Notes: a model not told the origin generated them from the letters alone. Shown: positions 28,024 to 38,140, counted from the stretch's first letter. The stretch: 64,000 bases of DNA from Bartonella rattimassiliensis 15908 (GCF_000278215.1 NZ_JH725065.1:188637-252636), one strand, 5' to 3'. Translations and numbers: made by a program.

Positions 28024-29513
28024 TAATCTCTTGTTTTAAGAACAGATGCTTGATGAATTTTGGAAAGATTTTCCTGATCAACCAGATGGGTAGGGTAATA
28101 CCCAGTAAAATAATGATCAGTAAATTGTGGATCAGCGTTGTTTCGTTTTTCGCCTGCTACAGCAAGATATAACCCATCCGTTGAAAGAAATTCTAATGAA
28201 TCCGCTCCAATAAAATCACCCATAGATTTTAAATCTGGATATTGATTTGCTAAAAGACTTTCAATTTTAGGTGTATCAATACCGTAAAAGTCAGGATAGA
28301 AAATCATAGGGCTAGAAATACGCACATGAACTTCTTTTGCTCCTGCATCGCGGAGCATTCGCACAATTTTAAGGGAGGTTGTTCCACGTACAATAGAGTC
28401 ATCAATCAGAATAACACGCTTTCCTTCAATCACAGGACGGTTTGCAGAATGTTTTAACTTAACGCCAAAAGCACGAATTTGTTGTGTTGGTTCGATAAAC
28501 GTACGGCCAACATAGTGGTTACGGATAATACCAAGCTCGAAGGGAATTCCGATTTCTTGTGCATAGCCGATTGCGGCAGGTGTTCCTCCGTCAGGAACAG
28601 GAACCACAACATCGCCCTCACAAGGAGCTTCCTGTGCTAAACGGATCCCCATATTTTTGCGTGTTGTATAAACATTACGTCCTCCAACGATGGAGTCAGG
28701 ACGAGCAAAATAAACATATTCAAATAAGCAAAGTTTTTCTGGTTTTTCATTTTCTGATTTTATAATTTTTTTAGTAATTTTCCCATTTTTTTGTATTTCA
28801 CATATGATGATTTCTCCATTTTTAACATCACGGACATATTTTGCTCCAATAATGTCAAGTGCACAGGTTTCAGAACAAAAGATAGGTTTACCATCAAGTT
28901 CCCCCATCACGAGGGGTCTAATTCCTGTTGGATCACGTGCAGCAATAAGTTTTGTACGTGTGAGCGCTAACATAGCATATCCACCTTCTACTTGCCGAAT
29001 AGCATCAACAAAACGATCAGAAGAGGATTCATAACGTGAGCGGGCAATAAGATGGAGAAAAACTTCAGAATCTGATGTTGATTGACAAATAGCACCAGAA
29101 GCAATAAGTTCACGGCGCAATGTAAGGCCATTGGTAAGATTACCATTATGTGCGATAGCAATGCCTCCAGCTTTCAATTCAGCAAAAAGGGGTTGAACAT
29201 TGCGTAATACCACTTCCCCAGTTGTTGAGTAACGGGTATGTCCAATAGCGCGATTTCCTGGTAAGCGTGCAAGCGTTGCAGGGTTTGTATAGTGATCACC
29301 AACAAGACCTAAATGCTTTTCTTGATGAAACATTCTGTTATGGTAGGAAACAATACCAGCTGCCTCTTGCCCACGATGCTGAAGAGCATGGAGGCCAAGA
29401 GCCGTTAATGTTGCTGCATCTTCATGCCCAAGAATACCAAAAATCCCACATTCCTCATGAAGTGTATCATCATCTAATGAAAATTCTTGACAGGAAATAT
29501 CGCTTTTTATCAT
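28023..29513 (-). CDS. purF: Amidophosphoribosyltransferase
   Basis: PurF converts PRPP and glutamine to phosphoribosylamine, the first step of purine synthesis. The 496-residue protein has a short propeptide of 21 residues before the catalytic cysteine C22 in EECGIFGILGHEDAA. The glutaminase half includes GHTRYSTTGE and AHNGNLTNG. The phosphoribosyltransferase half has RNHYVGRTFIEPTQ and the PRPP loop VILIDDSIVRGTT. It lies downstream of cvpA, the classical cvpA-purF pairing. Confidence 0.96.
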   Translation of the reverse strand: MIKSDISCQEFSLDDDTLHEECGIFGILGHEDAATLTALGLHALQHRGQEAAGIVSYHNRMFHQEKHLGLVGDHYTNPATLARLPGNRAIGHTRYSTTGEVVLRNVQPLFAELKAGGIAIAHNGNLTNGLTLRRELIASGAICQSTSDSEVFLHLIARSRYESSSDRFVDAIRQVEGGYAMLALTRTKLIAARDPTGIRPLVMGELDGKPIFCSETCALDIIGAKYVRDVKNGEIIICEIQKNGKITKKIIKSENEKPEKLCLFEYVYFARPDSIVGGRNVYTTRKNMGIRLAQEAPCEGDVVVPVPDGGTPAAIGYAQEIGIPFELGIIRNHYVGRTFIEPTQQIRAFGVKLKHSANRPVIEGKRVILIDDSIVRGTTSLKIVRMLRDAGAKEVHVRISSPMIFYPDFYGIDTPKIESLLANQYPDLKSMGDFIGADSLEFLSTDGLYLAVAGEKRNNADPQFTDHYFTGYYPTHLVDQENLSKIHQASVLKTRD

Positions 29514-29630
29514 CGTATTCTTTCAGTTGTGATATGAAGGAAACATTAATATTACATTTTACATCATTTAATTTTCTTTTCTCATGAAAAGGTATTCTCT
29601 ATTTTTTAGAATTATCTTTTTATGAGAGCG

Positions 29631-30173
29631 TTATTTATGTGTATGTTTATCCTTATCTTTAAACAAATTTTCTGCTTTTTCGAGAACAAATCCAATATCT
29701 TTTGGGAGTAATTCCCAAACTTTTTGCCCCAGTGAATCTAAAATAGGTTTTGTTTTTGCATTTTTTAACCAGTTTGCTTGGTGTTCAGGCGTAATGAGTG
29801 CATTAATTAGCAATATACCGATAACCATGATAAGTAAACCACGAAGTGCTCCAAAAATAAAACCAATAGTACGATCAAGGATACCAATTCGACTATCAAT
29901 AATAAAATCGGAAATTTTCATTGTAATAATTGAAGTAATAATAAGGACAATAATAAAAATTGTGATCAATGTTGTGATCAATGCAATCATTTTATTAGAG
30001 AGATATTGTTCAAAGAAAGGTAAGACAGGTTTGAATAAAAACAGTGTCGTAACAGCTGCAACCGCCCAAGAAATCAACGACAATACTTCACGTGAAAATC
30101 CTCGAAGCATAGCAAGAAAAGCGGACAACAGGATGATTACTACGACAATTCCATCAAGGATTGTTATGATCAT
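29631..30173 (-). CDS. cvpA: CvpA family membrane protein
   Basis: The 180-residue protein has four hydrophobic segments and the CvpA pattern: an N-terminal LDGIVVVIILLSAFLAMLRG followed by SREVLSLISWAVAA, and DRTIGFIFGALRGLLIM. In E. coli the gene is needed for colicin V production and is linked to purF; its direct function is not settled. A charged tail (KAENLFKDKDKHTHK) ends the protein. It sits between radA and purF. Confidence 0.88.
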   Translation of the reverse strand: MIITILDGIVVVIILLSAFLAMLRGFSREVLSLISWAVAAVTTLFLFKPVLPFFEQYLSNKMIALITTLITIFIIVLIITSIITMKISDFIIDSRIGILDRTIGFIFGALRGLLIMVIGILLINALITPEHQANWLKNAKTKPILDSLGQKVWELLPKDIGFVLEKAENLFKDKDKHTHK

Positions 30174-30293
30174 TTGTTTGTTCCTTCTACATAAAGTTGT
30201 TTTCTTTTAAGTCAGTAGGCAAGTATATTTTTGTTATGCCATTTTTTGTTCTTATAGCAAAGGTATTTTGTATTTTATATGTTTTTTTCTATA

Positions 30294-31691
30294 TTATCCT
30301 TCCTGTGATGTATGCCATTTTTTACTTGCGGTAAGAGTAGCAACGAGTTCGGGAAGAGCGGAGAAAGTTTTTTGCTGAAAATTGGGCGACCTCATCATTT
30401 GAGTTGTGGTCGAGGGGTGAAATGCTCCCTGAAAACCAAGTTTTTTTGCTTCATTGATGCGTTGTGCTGAATGCGCAACAGCGCGGGTAGCTCCTGAAAG
30501 ACTGACTTCACCAAAATATACATAATCCTTTGGCAAAGGAATATTAGCAAGAGAGGATATCAAAGCAGCGGCAACAGCTAAATCAGCAGCGGGTTCTGAT
30601 ATACGATACCCACCTGCTACGTTTAGATAGACATCATGCTGTCCAAAACGAATACCACAATGGGCTTCTAAAACGGCAAGAATCATAGAAAGACGATTTC
30701 CATCCCATCCGACAACTGCACGTCGTGGTGTTCCAAGGGAAGAGGGAGCAACAAGCGCTTGAATTTCTACTAATATTGGACGTGTTCCTTCCATACCCGC
30801 GAAAACAGCGGCGCCTGGTGCTTTTTCATTTCTTTCACCCAAAAAAAGTTCAGATGGATTAATCACTTCCTGTAAACCTTTATCGGACATTTCAAAGACA
30901 CCAATTTCATCTGTTGGCCCGAAGCGATTTTTTACAGTTCTAAGAATGCGATAATGATGCCCTCCTTCACCCTCAAAATAGAGGACGCCATCAACCATAT
31001 GTTCAACAACCCGGGGACCAGCAATTTGCCCATCTTTTGTAACATGACCAACAAGAACAACAGCAGCTCCTGTTTTCTTGGCAAAGCGTATCATAGCTTG
31101 AGCACCAATACGGACTTGTGTGACAGTGCCTGGTGCTGAATCTGCTGTATCTGACCATAAGGTTTGAATTGAATCGATAACCACCATATCAAGCTTTTTA
31201 TGCTCGCTTAAGGTTGCAAGAATATCCTCAACATTGGTTTCAGCAGCAAGTTTCACTTCTGTATTATGAGCTCCAAGCCTTTGCGCACGCAAACAAATTT
31301 GTGCAATAGCTTCTTCACCTGAGACATAGATAATATTATGTCCTTTGCGCGATAAGGCCGCAGCTGTTTGTGTTAGTAAGGTTGATTTTCCAATACCTGG
31401 GTCACCACCAACGAGGAGTGCTGATCCACGGACAAAGCCTCCACCGGTAACACGATCAAGTTCAGCAATACCAGAATGAATACGCGGAGCATCTTGGATA
31501 TCTCCAGAAAGAGATGTAAGGGCGACGATGCGTCCTTTACGCGTATTCTGCTTAGGAGCACTTCCTATGCCACCATTTATATTTTCTTCAACAAGAGAAT
31601 TCCACTCTCTACAGGCACTACATTTCCCTGCCCAACGGGAGTAGATAGTTCCACAATTTTGACAGATAAATTGAATACGATCACGTGCCAT
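30294..31691 (-). CDS. radA: DNA repair protein RadA
   Basis: RadA (Sms) is a RecA-like helicase that promotes branch migration in recombination. The 465-residue protein has an N-terminal C4 zinc finger (CQNCGTIYSRWAGKCSAC), Walker A GDPGIGKST, the RadA-specific KNRFG motif and a C-terminal Lon-like domain (VYLNVAGGYRISEPAADLA). It starts 6 bp after dnaB. From memory, many Rhizobiales carry alr between these two genes; no such gene is present here. Confidence 0.95.
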   Translation of the reverse strand: MARDRIQFICQNCGTIYSRWAGKCSACREWNSLVEENINGGIGSAPKQNTRKGRIVALTSLSGDIQDAPRIHSGIAELDRVTGGGFVRGSALLVGGDPGIGKSTLLTQTAAALSRKGHNIIYVSGEEAIAQICLRAQRLGAHNTEVKLAAETNVEDILATLSEHKKLDMVVIDSIQTLWSDTADSAPGTVTQVRIGAQAMIRFAKKTGAAVVLVGHVTKDGQIAGPRVVEHMVDGVLYFEGEGGHHYRILRTVKNRFGPTDEIGVFEMSDKGLQEVINPSELFLGERNEKAPGAAVFAGMEGTRPILVEIQALVAPSSLGTPRRAVVGWDGNRLSMILAVLEAHCGIRFGQHDVYLNVAGGYRISEPAADLAVAAALISSLANIPLPKDYVYFGEVSLSGATRAVAHSAQRINEAKKLGFQGAFHPSTTTQMMRSPNFQQKTFSALPELVATLTASKKWHTSQEG

Positions 31692-31697
31692 AGTGGT

Positions 31698-33185
31698 TTA
31701 ACCAATTTGCTCTGGAAGATAATTGCTATCAGCCAGATCGCTAAAGCGTGTAAAATCAGATTGAAAAGCAAGTTGCACAGTTCCTGTTGGACCATGACGT
31801 TGTTTTGCAACAATAACATCGGCTTTTCCAAAAGCTTTGTTCATTATTTCTTGCCATTTTGTATGTTCAGGGCTTCCCAGCTTAGGCTCTTCATTTTTGA
31901 GATAATATTCTTCGCGATAAACAAACAGAACAATATCGGCATCTTGCTCGATAGAGCCAGATTCACGCAGATCAGAGAGTTGTGGACGTTTATCTGTTCT
32001 GTTTTCGACTTGACGTGAAAGTTGTGACAAAGCAATAATAGGAATATTCAATTCTTTAGCTAAGGCTTTGAGTCCCGTCGTAATTTCTGTAATCTCTTGA
32101 ACACGATTTTCAGATGAACGCTTTGAGCCACTTGTCATGAGTTGGATATAATCGATAATTAAAATATCCAAACCATGTTGTCGCTTAAGACGTCGGGCAC
32201 GGGCCGCCAGTTGCGTAATTGATATTCCCCCAGTTTGATCAATATAAAGCGGTGCCTTTTGTAGCTGGTTCACCGCACGAATAATTCTTGAAAACTGTTC
32301 ATCTGAAATATTACCACGTCGAATATCAGAAGAAGACACTTCTGTTTGTTCAGAAATAATACGTGTTGCAAGTTGTTCCGAGGACATTTCAAGTGAGAAG
32401 AATCCTACAATGCCGCCTTCATTTTCTTGAATATTGACATTACGGTTGTAAGCATTAGCAATATTAAAGGCAATATTAGTTGCAAGTGATGTTTTTCCCA
32501 TACCAGGGCGTCCTGCAAGGATAATTAAGTCAGATGCTTGTAATCCTCCCATTTTTTCATCAAGTGTTTTAATATGGGTAGCTATCCCTGATAATTGTGA
32601 AGAGCGCTTTTTCGCAGCACTTGCCATATCAAGTGCTTTTTTGACAGCTTCATTAAAGTTTTCAAATCCGCCTCCGTATTTCCCTTTTTCTGCTAGCTCA
32701 AATAACTGATTTTCAACAGTTTCAATTTGTTGGGTGGGTGTAAGCTCTACGGGAGCATCAAAGGCTGTGTTGACAACTTGAGTTCCAATTTTGATCAAAG
32801 AACGACGGATAAAAAGGTCATAAATAACGCGTCCATAATCTTCAGCATTAAGAATGGTGACTGCCTCTTTGGCTAAGCGAACAACATATTGGTATACGGT
32901 AATATCTCCAATTTTTTCTTCCATTTGGAGATAAGGCTTTATTGTAACTGGATCTACAAGTTTTCCTTTTTTAATAAGATGAGATAAAACGTCATAAATT
33001 TTTTGATGCAATAGTTCAAAAAAATGTTCTGGTTTTAGAAAATCTGAAACGCGATCGAGAGAATCATTGTTAATAAAGATGGCACCAAGCAATGCTTGTT
33101 CAGCTTCAATATTATGTGGAAGCTGTCGAAAAGAAGGGGAAACTTCTTTTTTTGAAGAGCTGACATTAACAACGCCTTCTTCCAT
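31698..33185 (-). CDS. dnaB: Replicative DNA helicase DnaB
   Basis: DnaB unwinds the fork as a hexamer. The 495-residue protein has the N-terminal primase-interacting domain (PHNIEAEQALLGAIFIND-like start), Walker A AGRPGMGKTSLA, the Walker B region LDILIIDYIQLM, and ALSQLSRQVENR with RPQLSDLRESGSIEQDADIV. No intein is present. It is followed immediately by radA. The nearly 600-bp gap upstream must hold its promoter. Confidence 0.96.
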   Translation of the reverse strand: MEEGVVNVSSSKKEVSPSFRQLPHNIEAEQALLGAIFINNDSLDRVSDFLKPEHFFELLHQKIYDVLSHLIKKGKLVDPVTIKPYLQMEEKIGDITVYQYVVRLAKEAVTILNAEDYGRVIYDLFIRRSLIKIGTQVVNTAFDAPVELTPTQQIETVENQLFELAEKGKYGGGFENFNEAVKKALDMASAAKKRSSQLSGIATHIKTLDEKMGGLQASDLIILAGRPGMGKTSLATNIAFNIANAYNRNVNIQENEGGIVGFFSLEMSSEQLATRIISEQTEVSSSDIRRGNISDEQFSRIIRAVNQLQKAPLYIDQTGGISITQLAARARRLKRQHGLDILIIDYIQLMTSGSKRSSENRVQEITEITTGLKALAKELNIPIIALSQLSRQVENRTDKRPQLSDLRESGSIEQDADIVLFVYREEYYLKNEEPKLGSPEHTKWQEIMNKAFGKADVIVAKQRHGPTGTVQLAFQSDFTRFSDLADSNYLPEQIG

Positions 33186-33766
33186 AATATTTTTCCATCA
33201 AAATCCAAATCTATCTATTTAAAACGATAAATTAAAAGCCATATATGAAAAGAATAGAGTTAAAGCTTTTATTTTAAGTTAAAATCATAAAATTCTAAAA
33301 AACTCTCTTTTAATTGCCCAATTTACCATTAGTGAATTAATAATATCTATTTCTTAAATTTTATTTTTATAATTATGATTTTTAAAGTGATAGTTTTGTA
33401 ACTCTAAATTTAAGTGTTTTGTAGTTACGCAACTTCAATATTGATGTAAGTAGAATTGTTTTTTATAATTGAAATTATTTCAAATAATGTAAGAACATAA
33501 TCAATTTGCTGCTCATGCAAATTTTATCTTTAAAGGGTAGAACTTTAAATTATTTTTGTTTCTTGAGGTAAAATAACAAGTATTCTCTCTGCTTAAATAT
33601 TATCATTTGGGGCATGCAATGCTTTTATATAATATATTTGTAATTCCTTCATAAATATTAGATTCTTTACGTATGTAGTCATAAAATACCCAGTTTTAAG
33701 AAGCGAGTATTTTATGACCAATATTCAAATAGAGTAAAAATATAAAACAGAGAACAAAAATAGCAA
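33186..33766. other. AT-rich gap between dnaB and rplI
   Basis: This very AT-rich region of 581 bp has no usable open frame. It contains the 3' end of the rpsF-rplI transcript, the dnaB promoter, and a long perfect inverted repeat at 33678-33718. Confidence 0.45.
33678..33718. repeat. 12-bp perfect inverted repeat downstream of rplI
   Basis: GTCATAAAATAC (33678-33689) and GTATTTTATGAC (33707-33718) are exact reverse complements separated by 17 bp. It lies about 50 bp beyond the rplI stop codon on the minus strand and about 490 bp before dnaB. There is no T-run after the stem on either strand, so it is not a classical intrinsic terminator. It could be an RNA 3' stabiliser or a protein-binding site. 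Confidence 0.6.
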
Positions 33767-34363
33767 TCAAGATTTTTGATTAGTACTGTTTATATCGTTG
33801 TCATTAGTTTCCTCTACCAATAATTTTTCCTGACTTTCCTCTAACATTTCTTCTTGAATATTATATATTTCTTCAGCAGAAGTAAGAGTTTCACCTTCTG
33901 CTTGACGTTGTGCTTCACTGGTGGAACGTGCAACATTAATAACCACAGAAATTTGAACTTCAGGATGTAAGCTAAGAGTGATGGTATGAAGACCAATCAT
34001 TTTTATTGGATGGTTAAGTTCAATTTGACTTTTCCCAATAGAAAAGCCTTCATCTGTGATGATTTCAGAAATATCACGCGTTGACACAGATCCATAAAGT
34101 TGTCCTGTTTCACCAGCAGAACGAACAACAATAAATGATTGGCCATCAAGTTTTTCAGCAATTTTTTGTGCCTCGCTTTTGCGTTCAAGATTGCGTGCTT
34201 CAAGTTGTGCACGCTGTATCTCAAAATGTTTTTTATTAGCTTCATTTGCGCGTAAAGCTTTACCTTGAGGCAAGAGAAAATTACGTGCATAACCATCTTT
34301 AACTGAGACAATATCACCCATCTGACCAAGACGAGGAATGCGCTCAAGTAGAATAATATCCAT
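33767..34363 (-). CDS. rplI: 50S ribosomal protein L9
   Basis: L9 binds 23S rRNA at the base of the L1 stalk. The 198-residue protein has the conserved N-terminal domain ([20 protein letters not shown], then [16 protein letters not shown]), the long central helix and the C-terminal domain ([14 protein letters not shown]). The acidic C-terminal tail of about 45 residues is longer than in E. coli, as in other Rhizobiales. It is last in rpsF-rpsR-DUF2232-rplI. Confidence 0.95.
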   Translation of the reverse strand: MDIILLERIPRLGQMGDIVSVKDGYARNFLLPQGKALRANEANKKHFEIQRAQLEARNLERKSEAQKIAEKLDGQSFIVVRSAGETGQLYGSVSTRDISEIITDEGFSIGKSQIELNHPIKMIGLHTITLSLHPEVQISVVINVARSTSEAQRQAEGETLTSAEEIYNIQEEMLEESQEKLLVEETNDNDINSTNQKS

Positions 34364-34388
34364 AGTTTTTCCTTTCGAACAAATAAAT

Positions 34389-35369
34389 TTAGTGAAGTTT
34401 TTTGTGTGATTGAAAATTGTATTGAATAGAAGCCCAAATACCCATCAAAAGTATCATGAAAGAGATAGGTGGAGAAAAAACAACAGTTAAAATAGCAATA
34501 TAAACAAGAGAAAGTATAATAATCCGACCGTTTATCCCTTTTGTAATATTGTGAAGATATGCTAAACCGCTAATTGCTATAATGATAATATAGGCAGAGC
34601 TAAAAACACATGTACCCAAATTAAGAGAAGCACTTAATTCAATCATTGATGCAATGGAAACAATAATAAAAATAACAATTCCAGAAATCGGAAGGCGAAA
34701 AGTTTTGCTCCAATCATCTCGAGGTCTTTTTAACCATTTCATATATTGAGCTGTTATCATTGAAAAATAAAGATTACCAATAAGAAAAATCAAACTATAA
34801 ATTGTTAGAGCGATAGATGCTAAAGTTGCAGCATTTGCCATTAAAAACTCACTAACAGCAAGTATATTAGCTTCTTTTAATGACTGTGATTGTTGCAAAG
34901 TCTGTACTATATTTTCAGTAATTTTTTTTGCAGTAAGAGTGGTGTCTGGACGGGATTTTATATAGAGTCCAATGAAGGTTACTATGAGAGCAATAAAGTT
35001 GGTTAAACGAAAGATAACAGCTGATAATGGGTACCATATCAGTGTGTTTTCTTTTTGCGCTGGTCGTGCAAGCCCAAGAAGCCAAGAGGCATAAACAGCA
35101 GGAAGAAAAGACAACAGCATAAAACCAAGCGCAATATAGATATTAACGGTTATGGAAAGAATAACAGCAGCGCTTATTAAGGCAATAAAGCTAGCAAGTG
35201 TTCCTTGACTGAACGCAACAATAAAAATTGGCAATGAAAGAAAGCAACCAAGAAGAAGAGAAAAATAAGATGCGATATTTGCAGCGCTGATGATCGCCAT
35301 TCCTATCACGACAGCAAACAATCCCGCCAATATACCGGTTAATATCTCATAAGTACGATTTTTTTTCAT
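34389..35369 (-). CDS. DUF2232 multi-pass membrane protein
   Basis: The 326-residue protein has about eight hydrophobic segments and no catalytic motif that I can recognise. Its position between rpsR and rplI is conserved in Alphaproteobacteria, where the family is annotated DUF2232 (YybS-like). Function is unknown. It lies 25 bp upstream of rplI and 151 bp downstream of rpsR, so it is likely read through from the ribosomal operon. Confidence 0.75.
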   Translation of the reverse strand: MKKNRTYEILTGILAGLFAVVIGMAIISAANIASYFSLLLGCFLSLPIFIVAFSQGTLASFIALISAAVILSITVNIYIALGFMLLSFLPAVYASWLLGLARPAQKENTLIWYPLSAVIFRLTNFIALIVTFIGLYIKSRPDTTLTAKKITENIVQTLQQSQSLKEANILAVSEFLMANAATLASIALTIYSLIFLIGNLYFSMITAQYMKWLKRPRDDWSKTFRLPISGIVIFIIVSIASMIELSASLNLGTCVFSSAYIIIIAISGLAYLHNITKGINGRIIILSLVYIAILTVVFSPPISFMILLMGIWASIQYNFQSHKKLH

Positions 35370-35520
35370 GGAGTGCTGTCCTGCTTTTTTGCAGTTAGAG
35401 GCATGTCAATACCTCAACTTTGATATTTAATAGCTTAAACAATACACAATAAGCTATTTCTCTGAATCACACAAGAAGAGCAACTGGAGAATCTCTCCAG
35501 TTGCATAGCGTATTGATAGT

Positions 35521-35769
35521 TTACTTTATAACGTATGGAAGTAATCCCAAAAAACGAGCACGTTTGATAGCGCTAGCTAATTCACGCTGTTTTTTCTGAC
35601 TAACAGCAGTAATCCGTGAAGGAACAATCTTTCCACGTTCGGAAATATAACGCTGTAACAACTTAATATCTTTATAATCAATTTTTGGAGCATTTGCTCC
35701 TGAAAAAGGACATGTTTTGCGACGACGATGAAAGGGGCGACGTGCAGAGTTTTGATTAGTATCGTTCAT
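35521..35769 (-). CDS. rpsR: 30S ribosomal protein S18
   Basis: S18 pairs with S6 on the platform of the small subunit. The 82-residue basic protein shows [19 protein letters not shown], then [20 protein letters not shown] and [20 protein letters not shown], the invariant core. It overlaps the end of rpsF by 4 bp (ATGA), indicating translational coupling. Confidence 0.97.
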   Translation of the reverse strand: MNDTNQNSARRPFHRRRKTCPFSGANAPKIDYKDIKLLQRYISERGKIVPSRITAVSQKKQRELASAIKRARFLGLLPYVIK

Positions 35770-36194
35770 AATTCTACCCCTTCTATAGCATTTTCACGTT
35801 GACGACGTGGGAGACGAGGGCGCTCTCCATCGTGACCAGTGTGACCATTGCGATCAAGGTGTGAGAGCATCGCAGATTTTTCTTTTTCGTGTTTTTCTAC
35901 ACGAATGGTCATGTAACGCAAAATATCCTCATTGATACGCATTTGACGCTCCATTTCAGCAATTGCAGGAGGTGGTGCGTCAATATTGACTAATACATAA
36001 TAAGCCTTACGGTTTTTACGAATACGGTACGCAAGAGGACGAAGTCCCCAATTTTCCACACGCCCAACTTTTCCACCATGCGCTTCAATAACACCTTTGT
36101 AAAGACTCAAAAGTTCATCAACTTGCTGTGGTGCAATATCTTGTCGGGCAAGGAACATATGTTCATAGAGAACCATTGTTTTGCCTTTCTTCAA
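35766..36194 (-). CDS. rpsF: 30S ribosomal protein S6
   Basis: S6 binds S18 and the 16S rRNA central domain. The 142-residue protein has [20 protein letters not shown] near its start, [19 protein letters not shown] and [13 protein letters not shown]. The first residues MKKGKT before MVLYEHMF are probably translated from an upstream start codon; initiation at the internal ATG (36179), which has AGAAAGGC before it, would give a 137-residue protein closer to the family norm. The charged, Arg-rich C-terminus is typical of the group. Confidence 0.93.
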   Translation of the reverse strand: MKKGKTMVLYEHMFLARQDIAPQQVDELLSLYKGVIEAHGGKVGRVENWGLRPLAYRIRKNRKAYYVLVNIDAPPPAIAEMERQMRINEDILRYMTIRVEKHEKEKSAMLSHLDRNGHTGHDGERPRLPRRQRENAIEGVEL

Positions 36195-36420
36195 TTAAAT
36201 ATCACCGGTTTTAGCGCAAAGCCTCTGCGACTTGTCTTTTTGGGAAATCCAAATAAGAAAGGACGCGTTTGCAATTCGAGACATCTCAGAGCAGAGACAC
36301 GGGAGGCCGGAAACATTGTATTCCCTACTGATATTTTACAGCCCTCCGTTCAACCTCCAGCTAAAGTGCCGGCAATGAGCGTTTCACATTTACAGGTTAT
36401 CTTTTAAAATAGCAAGTTTA
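36195..36420 (-). promoter_or_regulatory. Structured, GC-rich leader of the rpsF operon
   Basis: The leader is clearly more GC-rich than surrounding intergenic DNA. On the minus strand ACGGAGGGC (36349-36341) can pair with GCCTCCCGT (36307-36299) in a 9-position stem with one A-C mismatch and one G-U pair, closing a 33-nt loop. A second small hairpin, CGCA-GAGGCTT-TGCG, lies close to the start codon. In other bacteria S6:S18 binds its own rpsF leader. Whether this is that element is not proven. Confidence 0.4.
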
Positions 36421-36473
36421 CGCACATAAAAAAATTGATTTATTAAATCTTGATATATTTCCTTCTTTGACGA

Positions 36474-36517
36474 AGAGATGGCTCTGTAATACGATAGAGA
36501 TGGCTCTGTAATACGAT
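36474..36517 (+). repeat. Perfect 22-bp tandem duplication
   Basis: AGAGATGGCTCTGTAATACG plus AT occurs twice back to back (36474-36495 and 36496-36517), immediately before the ribosome binding site of the PAP2 gene. It is identical in both copies, so it is recent. Confidence 0.9.
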
Positions 36518-36531
36518 AATGGGAGAGAAGA

Positions 36532-37119
36532 ATGGATTTTTTAAATCAGGTTGATGTTACACTCTTTGAAATATTTGTTGGCAGTCATCAATCTTGGTCT
36601 ATTTTAGTTTTATTTAGTATTTTTTGTGCAAAGTTTTTAATTTACATTATTCCTCTCCATCTTTGTGCATTATGGTTTTGCGGTAGAGAGAGGGAGCGCT
36701 GTGTCGTGTTAAGCATTTGCATAAGCATTTGTGTTGCTCTTTTTATAGGTTATCTTATTTCTCTTTTTTATTTTCATCCGCGCCCATTCGTTGTAGGTTT
36801 AGCAACACCGCTGATTAAACATCGTGCAACAGCTTCTTTTCCGAGTAATCATGCCTTGACCATTGCATCTTATACAGCTAACTTTTATTTTTACCGATAC
36901 AAAGTTGCTTTTAAGTTTTCCGTGGTGTTTTTATTCTTGATTTGTTGGGCACGGGTCTTTGTGGGTGTACATTATCCCTTTGATATTGTGGCAGGTATCA
37001 TTTTAGGAAGTTTTATAAGTCTGAGTGTTATTCAGTTTATCGCTCCCTATTTTCCTAAGTTTTTATATAAAATTCCGCCTTTAAAGTATAATTTTAAAAG
37101 AGATATTCATTCTAAATAA
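36532..37119 (+). CDS. PAP2-family membrane phosphatase (possible undecaprenyl-diphosphate phosphatase)
   Basis: The 195-residue protein has about five transmembrane segments and the three PAP2 acid-phosphatase motifs: the FHPRPF block, SFPSNHAL with the catalytic His, and ARVFVGVHYPFDI. Such proteins remove phosphate from lipid phosphates or diphosphates. BcrC-like members recycle undecaprenyl-diphosphate for cell-wall synthesis. The specific substrate is unknown here. GGGAGAGAAG precedes the ATG, and a 22-bp tandem duplication lies just before it. Confidence 0.82.
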   Translation: MDFLNQVDVTLFEIFVGSHQSWSILVLFSIFCAKFLIYIIPLHLCALWFCGRERERCVVLSICISICVALFIGYLISLFYFHPRPFVVGLATPLIKHRATASFPSNHALTIASYTANFYFYRYKVAFKFSVVFLFLICWARVFVGVHYPFDIVAGIILGSFISLSVIQFIAPYFPKFLYKIPPLKYNFKRDIHSK

Positions 37120-37195
37120 AGGACTTTATCTTGATTTGTGTAGATGAATAAGGTCAAAAGAAAATAATTTAATTGCACAATTTAGGAGTCGATTA

Positions 37196-38140
37196 ATGGG
37201 TGCAGCTTTTATTTTTCCAGGGCAGGGGAGCCAACTTGTTGGTATGGGGAAGGCGCTTGCAGAGCAATTTATTGCGGCGCGGATGGTTTTCGAAGAAGTT
37301 GATGATGCTTTGGGTGAGAAATTATCAGAAATCATTTTTGAAGGACCAGCAGATGTTTTAACGTTAACAGCCAATGCACAACCAGCATTAATGGCTGTAT
37401 CTATGGCTGTCATTCGTGTGATGGAGCAATTAGGGCTTCATATAGAAAAAAAAGTAAGGTTTGTTGCTGGTCATTCTTTAGGTGAATATTCAGCTCTTTG
37501 TGCTGTTGGTACATTTAGTCTCATAGATACGGCAAGGCTTTTGCGTATTCGTGGCAATGCCATGCAGGCTGCTGTTGCGGTTGGTGAAGGGGCTATGGCA
37601 GCACTTATCGGTTTGGAAGAGCAAGTTGTGGAAGAAATTTGCGAAACTGTTTTTAGCGAAGGGCTATGTCAAGTTGCCAATGATAATGGTGGTGGGCAAA
37701 TTGTTATTTCAGGCGAAGTAAAAGCGGTGGAGATGGCGGTAGAGATTGCATCAACAAAAGGTGCAAAACGTGCATTTCTGCTTCCGGTTTCTGCACCTTT
37801 TCATTCGTCTTTAATGCAGCCTGCTGCTGATGCCATGAAGAAAGCACTTTTGACTGTTAACAAAAAGGCGCCTATTATTCCTTTAATTGCCAATGTTTCT
37901 GTGGCACCAGAAAGTGATCCAGAGCGTATTGCTACTCTTCTTGTTCAACAAGTGACGGGGAGAGTACGATGGCGTGAAACAATAGAATGGTTCGGTGCTA
38001 GTGGGATTGATACGCTTTTTGAGGTTGGTTCTGGAAAAGTATTAACAGGTTTAACGCGTCGTATTAACAAGGATATAAAGGGGATAACAATTGGAACGGT
38101 TGATGAAATAGAATCAGCGTTAGGGACGCTTAGCGTTTAA
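37196..38140 (+). CDS. fabD: Malonyl-CoA:ACP transacylase
   Basis: FabD loads malonate onto acyl carrier protein. The 314-residue protein shows FPGQGSQLVGMGKAL, the nucleophilic serine S94 in AGHSLGEYSAL, the catalytic His in SAPFHSSLM, and NVSVAPE near the C-terminus. It starts the cluster fabD-fabG-acpP-fabF-mltG, the standard alphaproteobacterial arrangement. Confidence 0.96.
   Translation: MGAAFIFPGQGSQLVGMGKALAEQFIAARMVFEEVDDALGEKLSEIIFEGPADVLTLTANAQPALMAVSMAVIRVMEQLGLHIEKKVRFVAGHSLGEYSALCAVGTFSLIDTARLLRIRGNAMQAAVAVGEGAMAALIGLEEQVVEEICETVFSEGLCQVANDNGGGQIVISGEVKAVEMAVEIASTKGAKRAFLLPVSAPFHSSLMQPAADAMKKALLTVNKKAPIIPLIANVSVAPESDPERIATLLVQQVTGRVRWRETIEWFGASGIDTLFEVGSGKVLTGLTRRINKDIKGITIGTVDEIESALGTLSV

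Noticed and set aside
37126-37413. 95-codon minus-strand ORF opposite fabD
   Set aside because: Shadow of the well-supported fabD gene in another frame; same for many antisense frames in fab, acpP and lpt genes.
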